44,821 nucleotides of DNA from Symbiodinium natans (Eukaryota > Sar > Dinophyceae > Suessiales > Symbiodiniaceae): assembly GCA_905221605.1 (NCBI GenBank), contig CAJNDS010000989.1, positions 1-44,821 of the forward strand, written 5' to 3'. The position numbers and the translations under genes are program-made. How positions within the stretch are numbered: the first letter of the stretch is position 1; each line of letters starts with the position of its first letter. The notes beneath the pieces were generated by a model. That model did not search any database and was not told where the DNA came from. It saw only the letters and a program-made list of their open reading frames with translations. Of the stretch, positions 11,537 through 21,758 are shown one piece after another.

Positions 11537-12165
11537 AACCCTGAAGGGTACGCCTCCTTGGTAACCGTTCTGACTGTCAAGTTACAATCGGGAACAAGGA
11601 CAGCGACTTCCTGTCGGGAACAAGGACAGCGACCCCACACATCTGCTACTTTACCAAAACACTTGCCCCTCCTAAAAACCCTGATCGAAGTCCTGTATCA
11701 TCACCAAGTCGAGAAGGCTCCACACACTTTTCTTGCTTGGTGCCATCTGTGGGATCCAAGTTCGGTCCGGTGCCGGAAAATACCGGGGCGCTAGGCAATC
11801 AAGATTCCTTGGCCCCACACACCGTCTGTGTGCCCCTAACACTTTTGTCAGGTACACTTGTGGCTGCATCACCAAGACTTCTCCCACACCCAGGATCCGC
11901 AAACCATCCGTGCAGGAACAGATCTTGCTTGGCATGGCCAGTTGAGAGCTTGTAGCAGGAGGATCACAACGGATCAGGTTACGGCTGTAGGCAGAAAACA
12001 AGGAAGCCACCGGCAGCTGCAACTTGTGTGCAGCACGACAAAAAGTTAAAAGCGGCTTGTAACCAGGATTGTGGGTAACTGTCGACCCTTTCCAGAACGA
12101 TTGCCCGGACTTTGCCTTATGCTCCCAACCCCTATGACCAGCATCTCTTTCAACATGTAATTTGG
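11537..12165. repeat. Diverged segmental repeat, copy 2 (partner 1-575)
   Basis: This is the partner of the repeat at the start of the window, in the same orientation. It includes a local duplication of an ngacagcga-type word (around 11595-11632) that copy 1 lacks. Substitutions interrupt reading frames differently in the two copies, which supports a non-coding nature. Confidence 0.8.
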
Positions 12166-13516
12166 CCTGTCAGCAACTTGGCATTGAGAAACACGCGCGT
12201 GGTCAACAGTAGGTGCTTCAACTGTCAAACACCTCGGCACGCTGATGGAGTGTTCTGGGACTCTCCTACTACCACTCATCTACCATTCGCCGCTCGTGTC
12301 CCAATGCGACTGACTAGCCCCCCCGTTTTCGCCCAAACAGCTAAGAGGAGCTTTTTCAAATGATTGAGAGTCATTGGGGCAAATAAGAAGGGGGGTTTCT
12401 GGGCCGGGTGGCGTTTGGAGGTCAGAAAAGTTAGACTCGTCTCAGTGGCTGCGAAGATGCAACTCCCGACACAAGGTTGCCAGATTGTATGGCACGCAAA
12501 TGAAGGCGACTAGAATCTGATTACCTGGTCCGGGTTGGAACAGAGTCCGGCGCCTGCGTATTGCTCGTCATGGCACGGAATCGGTGCACCTGCAGAGCAA
12601 GATTAAACGAACCAAGGGATCCTGGAGTAAGCGTATCAAACTTGCAGCGTTATTGGGTAAGCTTCATCCGAAGCAGTGCTTTTCGAGTACATACCATGGC
12701 CGCCCCATCATCTCACCTCATTGGGCCTGTTTGAAGATGGTTCAGGCTGCCTTGTCCCCTGTTCAGGGTTCTTGTTCGCTTGTTTAGGGTTTAGTTTCCC
12801 TTGCTTAGAGGATCCCCCTAATTGTAGACTTCTTCTTAAGCAGATTCGAGGGCAGCCGTTTTGCTTCCCAGCCCCGGACACGCGACTACATATAGCCGGG
12901 GTCCGAGTTTGTGGCTGGCGTGACTAATAAGACAAAGTTGGGCCTTGTCAAGACTCGCGTCTGCCTCAGGCCATATCTTGGAGCTCTGCGGAAAAGAGAA
13001 GAAATAGAACTCTGCAGTTGAGGTACCCCTGCCGTATGTGGATGGTACTAGAAGAGCCCGTAGAAGAGGGCCTTGCAGATCTCATAATACCACTAAAGAG
13101 GTTTTCCTATGGGGTTTGCATGGTTAAGTACTTAGACCCGACATTACACTTTTCACAACAGGAAAATGAAAACCAGGAAGCCGGGCCAACCCTGCCTAGG
13201 GGCCCTCCACCCACGCCCCTTACGGGATTGTTCTTGGCTGGAAACCCAACGAAGCCGAGAAGGGCGTAGCCAGCTTTTGCCTGTATTCAGCTTGTACAGC
13301 CACGGTGCCTGCGGGTGATCACGACCTCCGCCGGTCCAGTTGCCGTAGCCTTTGAGGGGCTATGCAATTTCCACAAGATATTCTTGACAACGGAATGGCA
13401 ACTCCCATGCAACAGATTCTTCCTCTGTGAGAATGAAAAAGCATCCTGACAAATCTTCTGCTCGATCCCTTATAATCCTCCGTTACATCAAAAACAAGTT
13501 GCTAAGCTCCCTGACA
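12166..13516. other. Unassigned stretch
   Basis: No supported gene. Plus-strand frames of up to 83 codons (for example 12676-12927 and 13018-13269) show no domain that I recognise. Confidence 0.4.
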
Positions 13517-13851
13517 AGAACAAGGAAACAAGGAAACAAGGAAACAAGGAAACAAGGAAACAAGGAAACAAGGAAACAAGGAAACAAGGAAACAAGGAAA
13601 CAAGGAAACAAGGAAACAAGGAAACAAGGAAACAAGGACACAAGGACCCAAGGACACAAGGAAACAAGGAAACAAGGAAACAAGGAAACAAGGAAACAAG
13701 GAAACAAGGAAACAAGGAAACAAGGAAACAAGGACACAAGGACACAAGGACACAAGGAAACAAGGAAACAAGGACACAAGGAAACAAGGACACAAGGACA
13801 CAAGGAAACAAGGAAACAAGGAAGCAAGGCAACAAGGCAACAAGGCAAGAT
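13517..13851. repeat. 8-bp minisatellite (GAAACAAG)n
   Basis: About 40 head-to-tail copies of an 8-bp unit, gaaacaag, with dispersed gacacaag, gacccaag and gcaacaag variants. The 8-bp period is not a multiple of three and the unit lacks stop codons in most frames. Several long spurious frames therefore run through it: a Lys/Glu/Thr/Arg/Gln-rich peptide on plus and Leu/Val/Ser/Phe/Pro/Cys-rich peptides in three minus frames. These were not annotated. Confidence 0.95.
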
Positions 13852-13867
13852 CTGAAGCTGCATACAG

Positions 13868-13930
13868 ATGGCAGGCGGAGCAGAGGTCGAAGTCGCAGCA
13901 GTCGCGGCATTTGTAGCGGGTGCCAACAAG
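13868..13930 (-). pseudogene. C-terminal half of a ZZ-type zinc finger (exon or remnant)
   Basis: Minus-strand translation gives LVGTRYKCRDCCDFDLCSAC. This is the second half of a ZZ zinc finger, whose family pattern includes G-x-R-Y-K-C-x2-C-x-D-[FY]-D-L-C-x2-C. ZZ fingers bind zinc and protein partners. The first Cys pair (C-x2-C) expected about 10-20 residues upstream is absent from the continuous frame. It may lie in an upstream exon that was not identified, or be lost. The frame runs on directly into the adjacent 8-bp minisatellite, which would add a nonsense tail. A single exon of a spliced gene and a pseudogene fragment are both possible. Confidence 0.55.
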
Positions 13931-14462
13931 AGGAGCCTCAAGAAGCAACAGACAACGCCCTGGAGTTGTTTCATGGCTTCTCTCTCGACCTCCCTTGCAA
14001 AGCGAGGCAATACCGACTGTTTTGCCCGAAATTCTTACCGAAAGAATTCTCCTTGTTTCGCCACCCGCCAAGCTGAGAGTTGGGGTTCCAGGGTCCAGGA
14101 GGTTCCCTGACATCGTTGCATTGCAAGCATTGCGTGGAGGAGAGGCAATTTCACACAAGGCGAACGAGGACTCACGCACTTCGCGCGCTTAGAGAGCGGC
14201 GGAGGGGCCAACCAGGATCTGGCCGCAGAGTTTGCTGATTTCCTGATGTTCGCGCTGTGCTGTCCCGGCTAGGCTCAGGATGCTCGATGGCGAGCGCCTC
14301 TTGGTGCGACGGGCCCCCCCCCAGCTGATCCTCATGATGCTCGCATTTGAGCAGCTCAAACCTTGTTTGAGCAGGTCCGAACACAGAGCGTATGCATGTC
14401 TTGTTTTGAGCGCCGCTAGAGGCATCTAGGAGGCAGGGGCCCCGAGCACACATCCAGGGCAC

Positions 14463-14966
14463 GTGACCCCAGGCTTCGATGGATCCAAAGGACTCGTGAT
14501 AAAAAAAAAATCGTCACTGTCCGACAGTGAGGAGTTGGAGTGCGGGGCTGAGTCGCCGATGGAGCACACCTTGATCCCTATGAGCGCTGACGGAAGCACA
14601 CCCGAATGGTCCGAAGCCGAAGCGTGCGTCTTCCCTGGACAGCCTTCTGAAGAAGTGAGCGTCGCATCTTCGGACGGGCTTCGCAAATTTCATGGGATCG
14701 ATGCTTTGCTCACAGATGCAGGCGGTCCGCTTTTGGTGTTAGATCTTTCCTGCGAGATTGTGTGGAATGGACAAAGCCCAATCGTGCACAGAGCATACCA
14801 GACGGAGCGCGCGATAGTCCATGATATCTTCCATGGTCTTCTCGTAAGGCCATGGCTGAGAAGACCTCTACGGGACAACCAAGCCAGGCTGTGCCCAAGG
14901 CGCCCCTGGGCACCAACAGCTCAGGGATCCACCGTGCCATCGCACCCAGGACTTTCATCGCCCTAG
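14463..14966 (+). CDS. Hypothetical ORF, unrecognised
   Basis: A 167-codon plus-strand frame starting with ATG. Residues about 75-125 (around LLVLDLSCEIVWNGQSPIVH) have a mixed hydrophobic/charged composition more protein-like than the other frames nearby. No family was recognised and no conserved motif identified. An overlapping minus-strand frame (15501-14710) is long only because it reads through a GA-rich microsatellite. This could be an exon, a decayed gene or chance. Confidence 0.2.
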   Translation: MTPGFDGSKGLVIKKKSSLSDSEELECGAESPMEHTLIPMSADGSTPEWSEAEACVFPGQPSEEVSVASSDGLRKFHGIDALLTDAGGPLLVLDLSCEIVWNGQSPIVHRAYQTERAIVHDIFHGLLVRPWLRRPLRDNQARLCPRRPWAPTAQGSTVPSHPGLSSP

Positions 14967-15333
14967 TGGCGAAGGCGCCCTCGACCCGTCCAACAATGGA
15001 CAACGCACGCGCATAGATGGTGGACCAACCTTTGCACCACCCATGAGGCCGGGACCCCGGGTGCACATTCAGGGCATCCGAATCCCACCCTTGGACAGTC
15101 TCACCCATGGGGGCTTTCACAACGTCAGGCCAAACAGCCGGTCCGGACATTCGCTCTTGCGTGCCACGCGGAAAAGAAACAGATGTCATTGGTACGACTG
15201 AAAACAGAAGTTTTGGGACGATGCGAGAGAGACGACAGCAACTTACAATTTTGCAATTTGCAAGCTCCATAAAGACAGAGAGAAGAGAAGGATAGAAACA
15301 CAGAGAGATGGAGAATGATAGAGAGCTACATAG
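14967..15333. other. Unassigned stretch
   Basis: No gene was recognised with any confidence. Frames exist on both strands but carry no recognised motif. Confidence 0.35.
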
Positions 15334-15432
15334 AAAGAGAGACAGAAAAAGAGAGAGAGAGAGAGAGCGAGAGAGCGAGAAAATAAAAGAGTGAGAAGGA
15401 GAGAGGGAGAGAGAGAGAGAAAGAGTGAGAGA
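15334..15432. repeat. (GA)n-rich microsatellite
   Basis: A purine tract dominated by gagaga with scattered interruptions. Read on the minus strand it gives a Ser/Leu-rich artefact frame. Confidence 0.9.
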
Positions 15433-16303
15433 AGGGGATGGAAAGTAATGAGTAAAACAGAGCGGAAGATAGAACATATCAGTTCGGATTTCGTGTCGCA
15501 TATCGTGTTGGTTACATTCGCCGTGTGGTTATTCGCCGTGTAAGTGACGCATGTCTGCATTCGGGTTTGAGCCCCTGGGCAATGCACCGACTTCGCACTT
15601 TAACCTCCAAGGAGGACCCCTGCACAAAAACTCGCATAACTCGCTCAGCGTACGCAATAGAAACCAACTGCCCGACTCCATCCTTAGCACTGCGACTACC
15701 GACTTTCTCGTATGTATTATGCTGCCGAAAGCACTTCCAGAACAGCGATTTCAGGACTAAGCCCCAACTTCTGAAGAAAAGAACGTGTTGTCCTACAACA
15801 GCACCTCCTACCCGTACCAGTTCAAGCCCGATGAGTTTTGCGGACCTTTGCACATGTTGGCGCCGTTTTCACCGTGAAACTTCTAGCTCTGAAGGTGTCA
15901 GTCAATCTGCTCGGGGTCCCAAAGGTCGAGAGATCCAAAGGAGTGCCTCTAAGTGTACCCTTTAGGGCTTGGCAAAACAATCTGTGAGGATTGGTGAAAA
16001 CCCGAGAAGGCCTGTGTGTTCGCAGATTCTTTTGGATATTGGGCTCAGTGGCAACCATGTAACAAAATGGCCAACAAACACATCCCAAAAACCCAGCTGA
16101 GAACCCAGAAGAGATTCTAGACAAAGAGGAAAAACCGTAGAACCCCCCCCCCCAGTGTCATTTCCGGAAAACCATGCTACAGATTTGTTGAAGATCTCCT
16201 TGTCTCCGAGCGATGGCTGGTCCCAACATGCCCCAGATCACCCCCCACTATCGAGGGAGTCGCAGGGCTCTTGGAAGCATCTAGAGGAACGCGTTTCCGG
16301 GCC
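15433..16303. other. Unassigned stretch
   Basis: A 146-codon plus frame (15525-15965) and a 113-codon minus frame (15853-15512) overlap each other. Neither contains a domain I recognise. A short C run lies at about 16144-16153. Confidence 0.35.
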
Positions 16304-16340
16304 TAAACCCTAAAGCCTAAACCCTAAACCCTAAACCCTA
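16304..16340. repeat. Short interstitial telomeric tract (CCCTAAA)n
   Basis: About five CCCTAAA-type units, one degenerate (cctaaag), in the opposite orientation to the main array at 10842-10930. Confidence 0.85.
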
Positions 16341-17394
16341 CGAGAACCACGATAGGATCCGATTCCCATCCCGCTGAAGCTCTCCAGCCAGGGCTGCTGC
16401 TCTTTTTCCGCGTCAATCACCTACTGTAACATACGTACTCCAAAAGACCCCAATCTGGGAAATTACGATACTGGGGGTACCTTATTGAGGTCCATAAGGG
16501 GATGCTACAAATTCGTTCTATACTAAGGGCCGCTTATTATCGGAAACCCCCAATATACGTTCAGGTTCAAGGTTTTCAAGTTGGGGGATAGTCCCATGGC
16601 CCGCACTATGTGACATCCGTCACATGTGATGCCAGCGTTGATCGTCGAGCCACCTGCCTGGTTCAAGCTGGGCATCTTGACCCCCTGTCTACCCCATATC
16701 CATAGGGTTTCGGGTTTAGGGTTTGATTAGAAACAGGACCTTGGAATAGCATCCCCCCCCCCCCCCCCCCCCCCCACCAAAAAACCCCGAGCTCTGTCTG
16801 TCAAGGGCCACTTAGACGTCCCTTGGATCCATCCTAGAATCCCAAAACCTCATGATCAAGAAATCTCTCTGCCCCGTTTTCCCTGCTGCACCTCTGCATC
16901 GGTCGGCGGGAGGAAGCCTTGAAGGAGCTGTGCTGGCCACCACCAGGTGCTACCATCTGCCCTTGGACTGAAGGACTTCTTCTTACAAGCAAGCAACAAC
17001 GTCGCTATTCTTCTGCTTTTCGCCAAGTAGGTGAACCAACGGTCAACTTGACCCACTGAGGGAGACCTGCCTTTCTTAAGACCTTTGCGGAAGGAATAAT
17101 CCTTCAGACTAACTATGCTGATCAACATAAAGAGTTAGGGATAGACAGCAAACCACCGGCCCATCCAAGTATGGAAGCACACCCACGGGACCGTGTTGGG
17201 AGCGTGTCGTTTGGTGTCTTGGGCAGAAAGGCCCTTCCTTCCAAGTGACACCCGTCCTTCGTAACTGCCACATGTGCGTACGACTGCACAGGTGCGCCTT
17301 CCAAACGTAGGGAGTGGGGGGGGGTATCCCCAATACCCTGAGAATATATCCCTAAATGCACCCAATGTACTCTTAGGGTCTCCCCAAACCCTTC
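16341..17394. other. Unassigned stretch with a C homopolymer
   Basis: It contains an uninterrupted run of 23 C at 16753-16775. No gene was recognised. The small frames near 16856-17365 are on the minus strand, overlap each other and carry no motif. Confidence 0.4.
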
Positions 17395-17457
17395 TAAACC
17401 CTAAAACCCTAAAACCCTAAATCCTTAACCCTAAACCCTAAACCCTAAACCCTAAAC
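17395..17457. repeat. Interstitial telomeric tract (CCCTAAA)n
   Basis: Eight or so units of CCCTAAA/CCCTAAAA, decayed at the left and clean at the right end. Confidence 0.9.
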
Positions 17458-18527
17458 TGTGTGTATGTTGGGGGTGTTCTGGGCAGGGGAGTCCTTGCAA
17501 CTGCCGAGCCCGGCGCATTTTGACTTTCAATCTCGTGGTCTTGTCAACGATCACCACTCCTCCCACACAGGCGCCACAACCCTGCAAATGCCTCGCATCA
17601 GATCTCATGAGCGAATAGCTATTTTGCAGACAGGTCCTTCTTGGCCTAAGCATTTCTCCATGGCTGGGTTCCAACCAACGTTGGACTTGACGATGCTCAT
17701 GGCTTCCGCGGGGTCCACCTGCTTGATCTGCACGTTGTCCTGCCGGGATATTGGCAAGATGCGACACCTACTGCCAGAGCACAAGCTCCAATGGCTGCTG
17801 GAAAAACAGGAAGGACACTCATAACTGTCTTTAATGAGGCCCCACAACACAACCATCGAGTTTCTACCGCGCAGCCCAGCCTATGTTGTGGACTTCACTT
17901 GGAGTGAGTAGAGGGGCCCACCAAAACACAGTTCTTTTCACGACACTTCAGCGTGCACTAGGCCGAGGAGGTCACACACACAAGTTGGCTCCCTACCTGT
18001 CAAATGCATAACACCAGCTGCCTGCTCAAACACGTAAGAGTCAGACATACATAGCATTTCCAGAAAATTCCCTCACGCTCATTCTGTCGGGGATATGGTA
18101 GAGCTCCTTTTAACACCTAAGCCCAACTATCATCGTCTGTAAGGCCTAAAGCTGGATTTAATCCAATCTTCAGATTCATGATTTAATATGAGGACCTATG
18201 AAAATGGTGTTGTTTCGCTCGATGCGTAGTTCTCTCGTTGTGGGCCTTGGGTTTTGGAAGCTCCCATAGTCCAAATGCCTGAAATTTAAGGCCCACATTG
18301 AGACAACTTCAAGTCGAGACCACACATGTGTTTAGGGCTTAGAGTTTAGGGCCGGTTTGTTTTTACCCTGGAACAACTCCTGCGTAGTAGCTTGGCTCGC
18401 GGCTTCCATTCGGTCATGTTGCATCTGGGCTTCAAAATTGCCTGGGATGCTGTTGAAAAAACCACAATAAGGGCTTCCATTGCAAATCTGGGTAGCATAC
18501 TTGACCCTAAGCCCTAAACCCCAAACG
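17458..18527. other. Unassigned stretch downstream of the TPR frames
   Basis: No supported gene. Overlapping frames on both strands at 17438-17856 have no recognisable domain. Telomere-like words reappear at 18330-18350 and at about 18505-18536, immediately at the 3' end of the TPR frame. Confidence 0.35.
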
Positions 18528-19931
18528 CTAAACCCCAACGCAACTGGCAGGCAGGCTGCTGCACTCCAGAGCTTCGCACGCATTGTGGAAGTGGACCTTT
18601 GCCTCCGCCAGAAGATGCGGGAAGGGCTGCTGCTCCAAGATTTCCAAGGCTCGTGCGGCCAGCCCCCTGTACTGATGAGGGTCGCCTAGCTGCGACCAGG
18701 TAGATCCCAAATTGAGAAGGGCTATTGCAACATTGACGTGATCGGAGTGCTCTTCAAAGATCTTGTGCGCCTTCAAAAGCATCTCCTTCTTTTTCTCAAG
18801 CTCGCCAAGCGCGCCCCAAGTGATGGATACATCAATCAGGACGCTGGCGAGCTCGCGGTGCCCTGTGCCGTAGTGCAGCTCCGTGGCCCTCAGTCGCTGC
18901 TCGAGCAAGGCCTTGCATCGGTCATGGTCGCCGGTCACTTGACACACCTGGGCAAGGTTCCGCAAGAGTGGAAGCACATCGGGGTGCTCCTTGCCGATCA
19001 CCTGCTCCTGGTGGCGTAACCCCTGCTCGAGCAGGTCTTTCTTCCGCTGTAGATCTCCCAATTTCCCGCAAACCAGGGCCAATCCATTCAGCAAGCAACC
19101 CAAACCGGTGCGGCTCGCGTCTGGGTCCAGCTCCACAATGCTGATGCAGCGTTCCCACAGCTCTTTTGCCAGTTGCAAATCCCCGCAGCGTCCAGAAATT
19201 TCAGCAAGATTGGCCAGACTTGCAACGGACTTGAGGTCATTCGGGCCGAAGTGGGTCTCGCAAAGCTCCACCGCCCGCTCTTGAAACTCCTTCTGCCTGG
19301 CAAGGTTGCCCAAACTTCCGTGAACGTTGCCGAGCCGATTCAGGGTCTGGACGATCTCCGGATGATCAGCACCGAATCTCTTCTCCTGGACCTGCAAGCA
19401 CCTCTCCAAGACTTCCTTGCTCTGGCAGTAGTCGCCAAGGGCTCCACAAGCCTGGCTAAGCAAATGCAGCGTCTGGACGTACTGCTCATGATCGGACTCA
19501 GACAGCTCCTTTGCTGATGCATCGGACTCACGCAGAAGGAGGGCGCCAAAACGCTGGGCTCTTTGGGTCTGTCCCGTCTCCAACAAAACGCCCATGAGAA
19601 TACGACCCTGCTTCAAGGCAAACGGACCACCGTCACTTAGGGTATACGCAACTTCTCGGAGCGGCAGCTCGCACCAGGCCTGATTCTCTTGCTTGCGCAC
19701 AAGGGACGCCAGCTTCGCGACTTTGTTGATGGCAAAAAGGTCTTCCAACTGCCGTCGGGTTGCATCTGTGCCTCTGCCTTCCAATACTTCCTCCACGTCC
19801 TTTTGAACATCCCTCTTCGGCATGCATGCTTGTTTGCACAAGTGCACATCGCACATGAGCTGTCGCCAGTGCACGATCACAAGCTTCTTCTCGTCCTTCA
19901 CAACGACGTGCACCAGCTCTGGCTTGCGCAA
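18528..19931 (-). CDS. TPR protein, kinesin-light-chain-type repeats
   Basis: A 467-residue frame containing about seven tandem tetratricopeptide repeats of roughly 42 residues (about residues 150-185, 192-227, 234-268, 276-311, 318-353, 360-393 and 400-433). It shows hallmark phrases such as GDYCQSKEVLERCLQ and FGADHPE, typical of the long TPR class seen in kinesin light chains. TPR arrays are protein-binding scaffolds. The kinesin connection is repeat-type only, since no coiled-coil heptad region was seen. Residues 1-100 are not recognised. The first codon is TTG and the frame stays open to a TAA at 19977-19979, so the true 5' end is probably an upstream exon; a candidate acceptor (CTCAAG) lies at about 19963. 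The stop TAG falls inside a telomere-like word. The N-terminal half resembles the frame at 21759-22895. Confidence 0.8.
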   Translation of the reverse strand: MRKPELVHVVVKDEKKLVIVHWRQLMCDVHLCKQACMPKRDVQKDVEEVLEGRGTDATRRQLEDLFAINKVAKLASLVRKQENQAWCELPLREVAYTLSDGGPFALKQGRILMGVLLETGQTQRAQRFGALLLRESDASAKELSESDHEQYVQTLHLLSQACGALGDYCQSKEVLERCLQVQEKRFGADHPEIVQTLNRLGNVHGSLGNLARQKEFQERAVELCETHFGPNDLKSVASLANLAEISGRCGDLQLAKELWERCISIVELDPDASRTGLGCLLNGLALVCGKLGDLQRKKDLLEQGLRHQEQVIGKEHPDVLPLLRNLAQVCQVTGDHDRCKALLEQRLRATELHYGTGHRELASVLIDVSITWGALGELEKKKEMLLKAHKIFEEHSDHVNVAIALLNLGSTWSQLGDPHQYRGLAARALEILEQQPFPHLLAEAKVHFHNACEALECSSLPASCVGV

Positions 19932-19979
19932 GTAGCCAAACTCCCAGCGGCAAGCTTTCGACCTTGAGTTGCTTTCTTA

Positions 19980-20773
19980 TACACTGTCAGCGCATGACAA
20001 GGTGCGCCTGCACAAGACCCCTTCTGCACAGATACTCAGGCCTAGCATGGCGTTGCCTAATGTTGCCTAAATGACGCAAAACTATGCAAAACAATGGGCC
20101 CTCAAACGCTTTGAAGCAAGCAGAAAGCGGCCGGGCTGAATTGTAAGTGTGATATCAAGGCGTGCGGCTTCAAGTAGTCCTCCGTAAGTTGCAGGATCAG
20201 GATGCCATGTCTGGTCTCCTCGGCAGCCTTGTAGTACTCCTAGGTTGTGGGTGTGACTTTGGGGAGTATCCACAAAAGATGACCTTTATGAGTACAGTAT
20301 CGCAGTGACCTTTATGGAGAAAGTACAGTATCACAAAGACGGAAAAACCTCCTAAATATCAGGCCAACCGCTTCAAACCACTTGGGAAATTCGCCTGGCT
20401 TCCGCTCCTGGTCCAGGATGTCAAACCTGACCACGGCTGGGAGATGGATTTTCTGTTGGGTCCATCATACCAAGACATGTTCTTTAGAAGTCGCTTAGGA
20501 ACTGGGGGTCCGTTCGACCTTGCTGCTCTCCACCATGGATGTGCACGCCCATCCCAAGGGAACGGTCATGGCAGAAAGACACGGAGCCTTAGCTGAATTT
20601 GATTTGCTGCCCTCGCTGCATCTCCGGAAAAAGAAAAACGGAAAACAGGAATGGATCTCTCATCTCTCAATCAATCTGCCTAGAGAACCGGATCCAACCG
20701 AAATTCAACTACCTCTGACGTAGAATAGACATGCCCGTCTTCCCTCAAAACATCCGAACACCTGCAGGCCCAA
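19980..20773. other. Inter-TPR stretch (possible intron or intergenic)
   Basis: No recognisable domain on either strand. A 67-codon plus frame at 20520-20723 is unassigned. If the TPR frames belong to one minus-strand gene, this would be intronic. Confidence 0.35.
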
Positions 20774-21262
20774 TCACGGCGCAAACCCTACACGCAGAGT
20801 CGAGCGTCGCTTTCGGCCCTCGAACACAGCAACCCCCTTACCCAGCAGCTCTAGGATCTTGTTGTTGACGTCAGTGTCCGGGGTGGCAAAGGAAAGGAGG
20901 AAGTCTGCATCTGAGGCTCTTGTTTCTGCCCTAGTTTCTCCGCGGCCTTGCCATCCGACAGGTTTCCACTTGCGAGTAAGCTTCAACTTGTCCAGCATAT
21001 CAGCATCCCCTCCTGCCAACTCCTCTGCCTTGTTGCAGTCTTCCTGGGCAGCCTCTGTCATGCCTTCGAGCTCATACGCAATCCCGCGATTGTTGTAGGC
21101 CGTCGCATCATTGACGTCCAACTCGATGGCCCGAGTGAAAGCTGCAATCGCTTCACGCCTCTTCCCCTCACGAAGGCGTTCCATGCCCAGTGCGTTGCAG
21201 GCATGGGCATCGTGCGAAGCACCATTTTCCCCATCATCACAAGCCTGCACAAGGTGGAACAC
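20774..21262 (-). CDS. TPR domain exon, classical 34-residue type
   Basis: This frame encodes two to three classical TPR motifs (around residues 20-85, for example AIAAFTRAIELDVNDATAYN and GIAYELEGMTEAAQED). They resemble co-chaperone-type TPRs more than the neighbouring kinesin-light-chain type. It then has a charged linker and a conserved-looking C-terminus. The first codon is GTG and is preceded in frame by TGA, so the start is not real. A plausible splice acceptor (CACCTTGTGCAG) ends at about 21247, which makes this a 3'-terminal exon. The TGA stop is at 20774. Whether it joins the frame at 21759-22895 cannot be decided from the DNA alone. Confidence 0.65.
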   Translation of the reverse strand: MFHLVQACDDGENGASHDAHACNALGMERLREGKRREAIAAFTRAIELDVNDATAYNNRGIAYELEGMTEAAQEDCNKAEELAGGDADMLDKLKLTRKWKPVGWQGRGETRAETRASDADFLLSFATPDTDVNNKILELLGKGVAVFEGRKRRSTLRVGFAP

Positions 21263-21758
21263 TCACGTTGACGCATCCGATGGCGGCTTTCTCTCCACCA
21301 ACTTCTTACGAATGGATCCGGTAATTCTCAAACTCTGGGTTCTCGATTCTCTCTCACATGAACTCTTTCCTGCTTATTTTACTTCAGCCGATCTGGGAAT
21401 TCTCGGCACGCACACTCGCAAATTGGAATTCTAAGGAGGTCAAGATCTTAAGTTCAACCTCCCAATCGGAGAGTTGGTGCCCCATGTTCGTACTCAAAGT
21501 ACGAGACATACACAACAAGTACGTTCCTGACGGGAAACATACGCAGCAGTCAACAGGTAATTCAAATCCTTGCAAACTTGTAAGCCAGAACTCAACATCA
21601 TCGCTCAACAATGTTCGACCGTTGAATGCGCCCCACTTCTCTCCACCAAGGCCACCCCATATGGATCTGACTGCAAAATGTCGTTAGTGTTCCTCCACTT
21701 AGGACATCTGCGGGCACCATGAGCCAATCCCGAAGACCCTCCGACTCCACAGCAAAAC
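21263..21758. other. Probable intron or intergenic DNA between TPR frames
   Basis: No domain was recognised. The upstream TPR frame ends in sequence reading AAGGTACCTGGCTGA on the minus strand, where GT could be a splice donor just before the in-frame stop. The downstream TPR frame begins after a good acceptor, so splicing across this interval is plausible. Confidence 0.35.

Noticed and set aside
13483-13855. Long Lys/Glu/Thr-rich and Leu/Phe/Pro/Cys-rich repeat proteins
   Set aside because: Artefacts of the 8-bp minisatellite, which is open in several frames on both strands.
14710-15501. 263-codon minus-strand ORF
   Set aside because: Much of its length is the translated GA microsatellite, and the rest has no recognisable domain.
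18528-19931. Naming the TPR protein a kinesin light chain
   Set aside because: Only the TPR class matches. The N-terminal coiled coil needed to bind kinesin heavy chain was not seen, and this TPR class occurs in many unrelated proteins.
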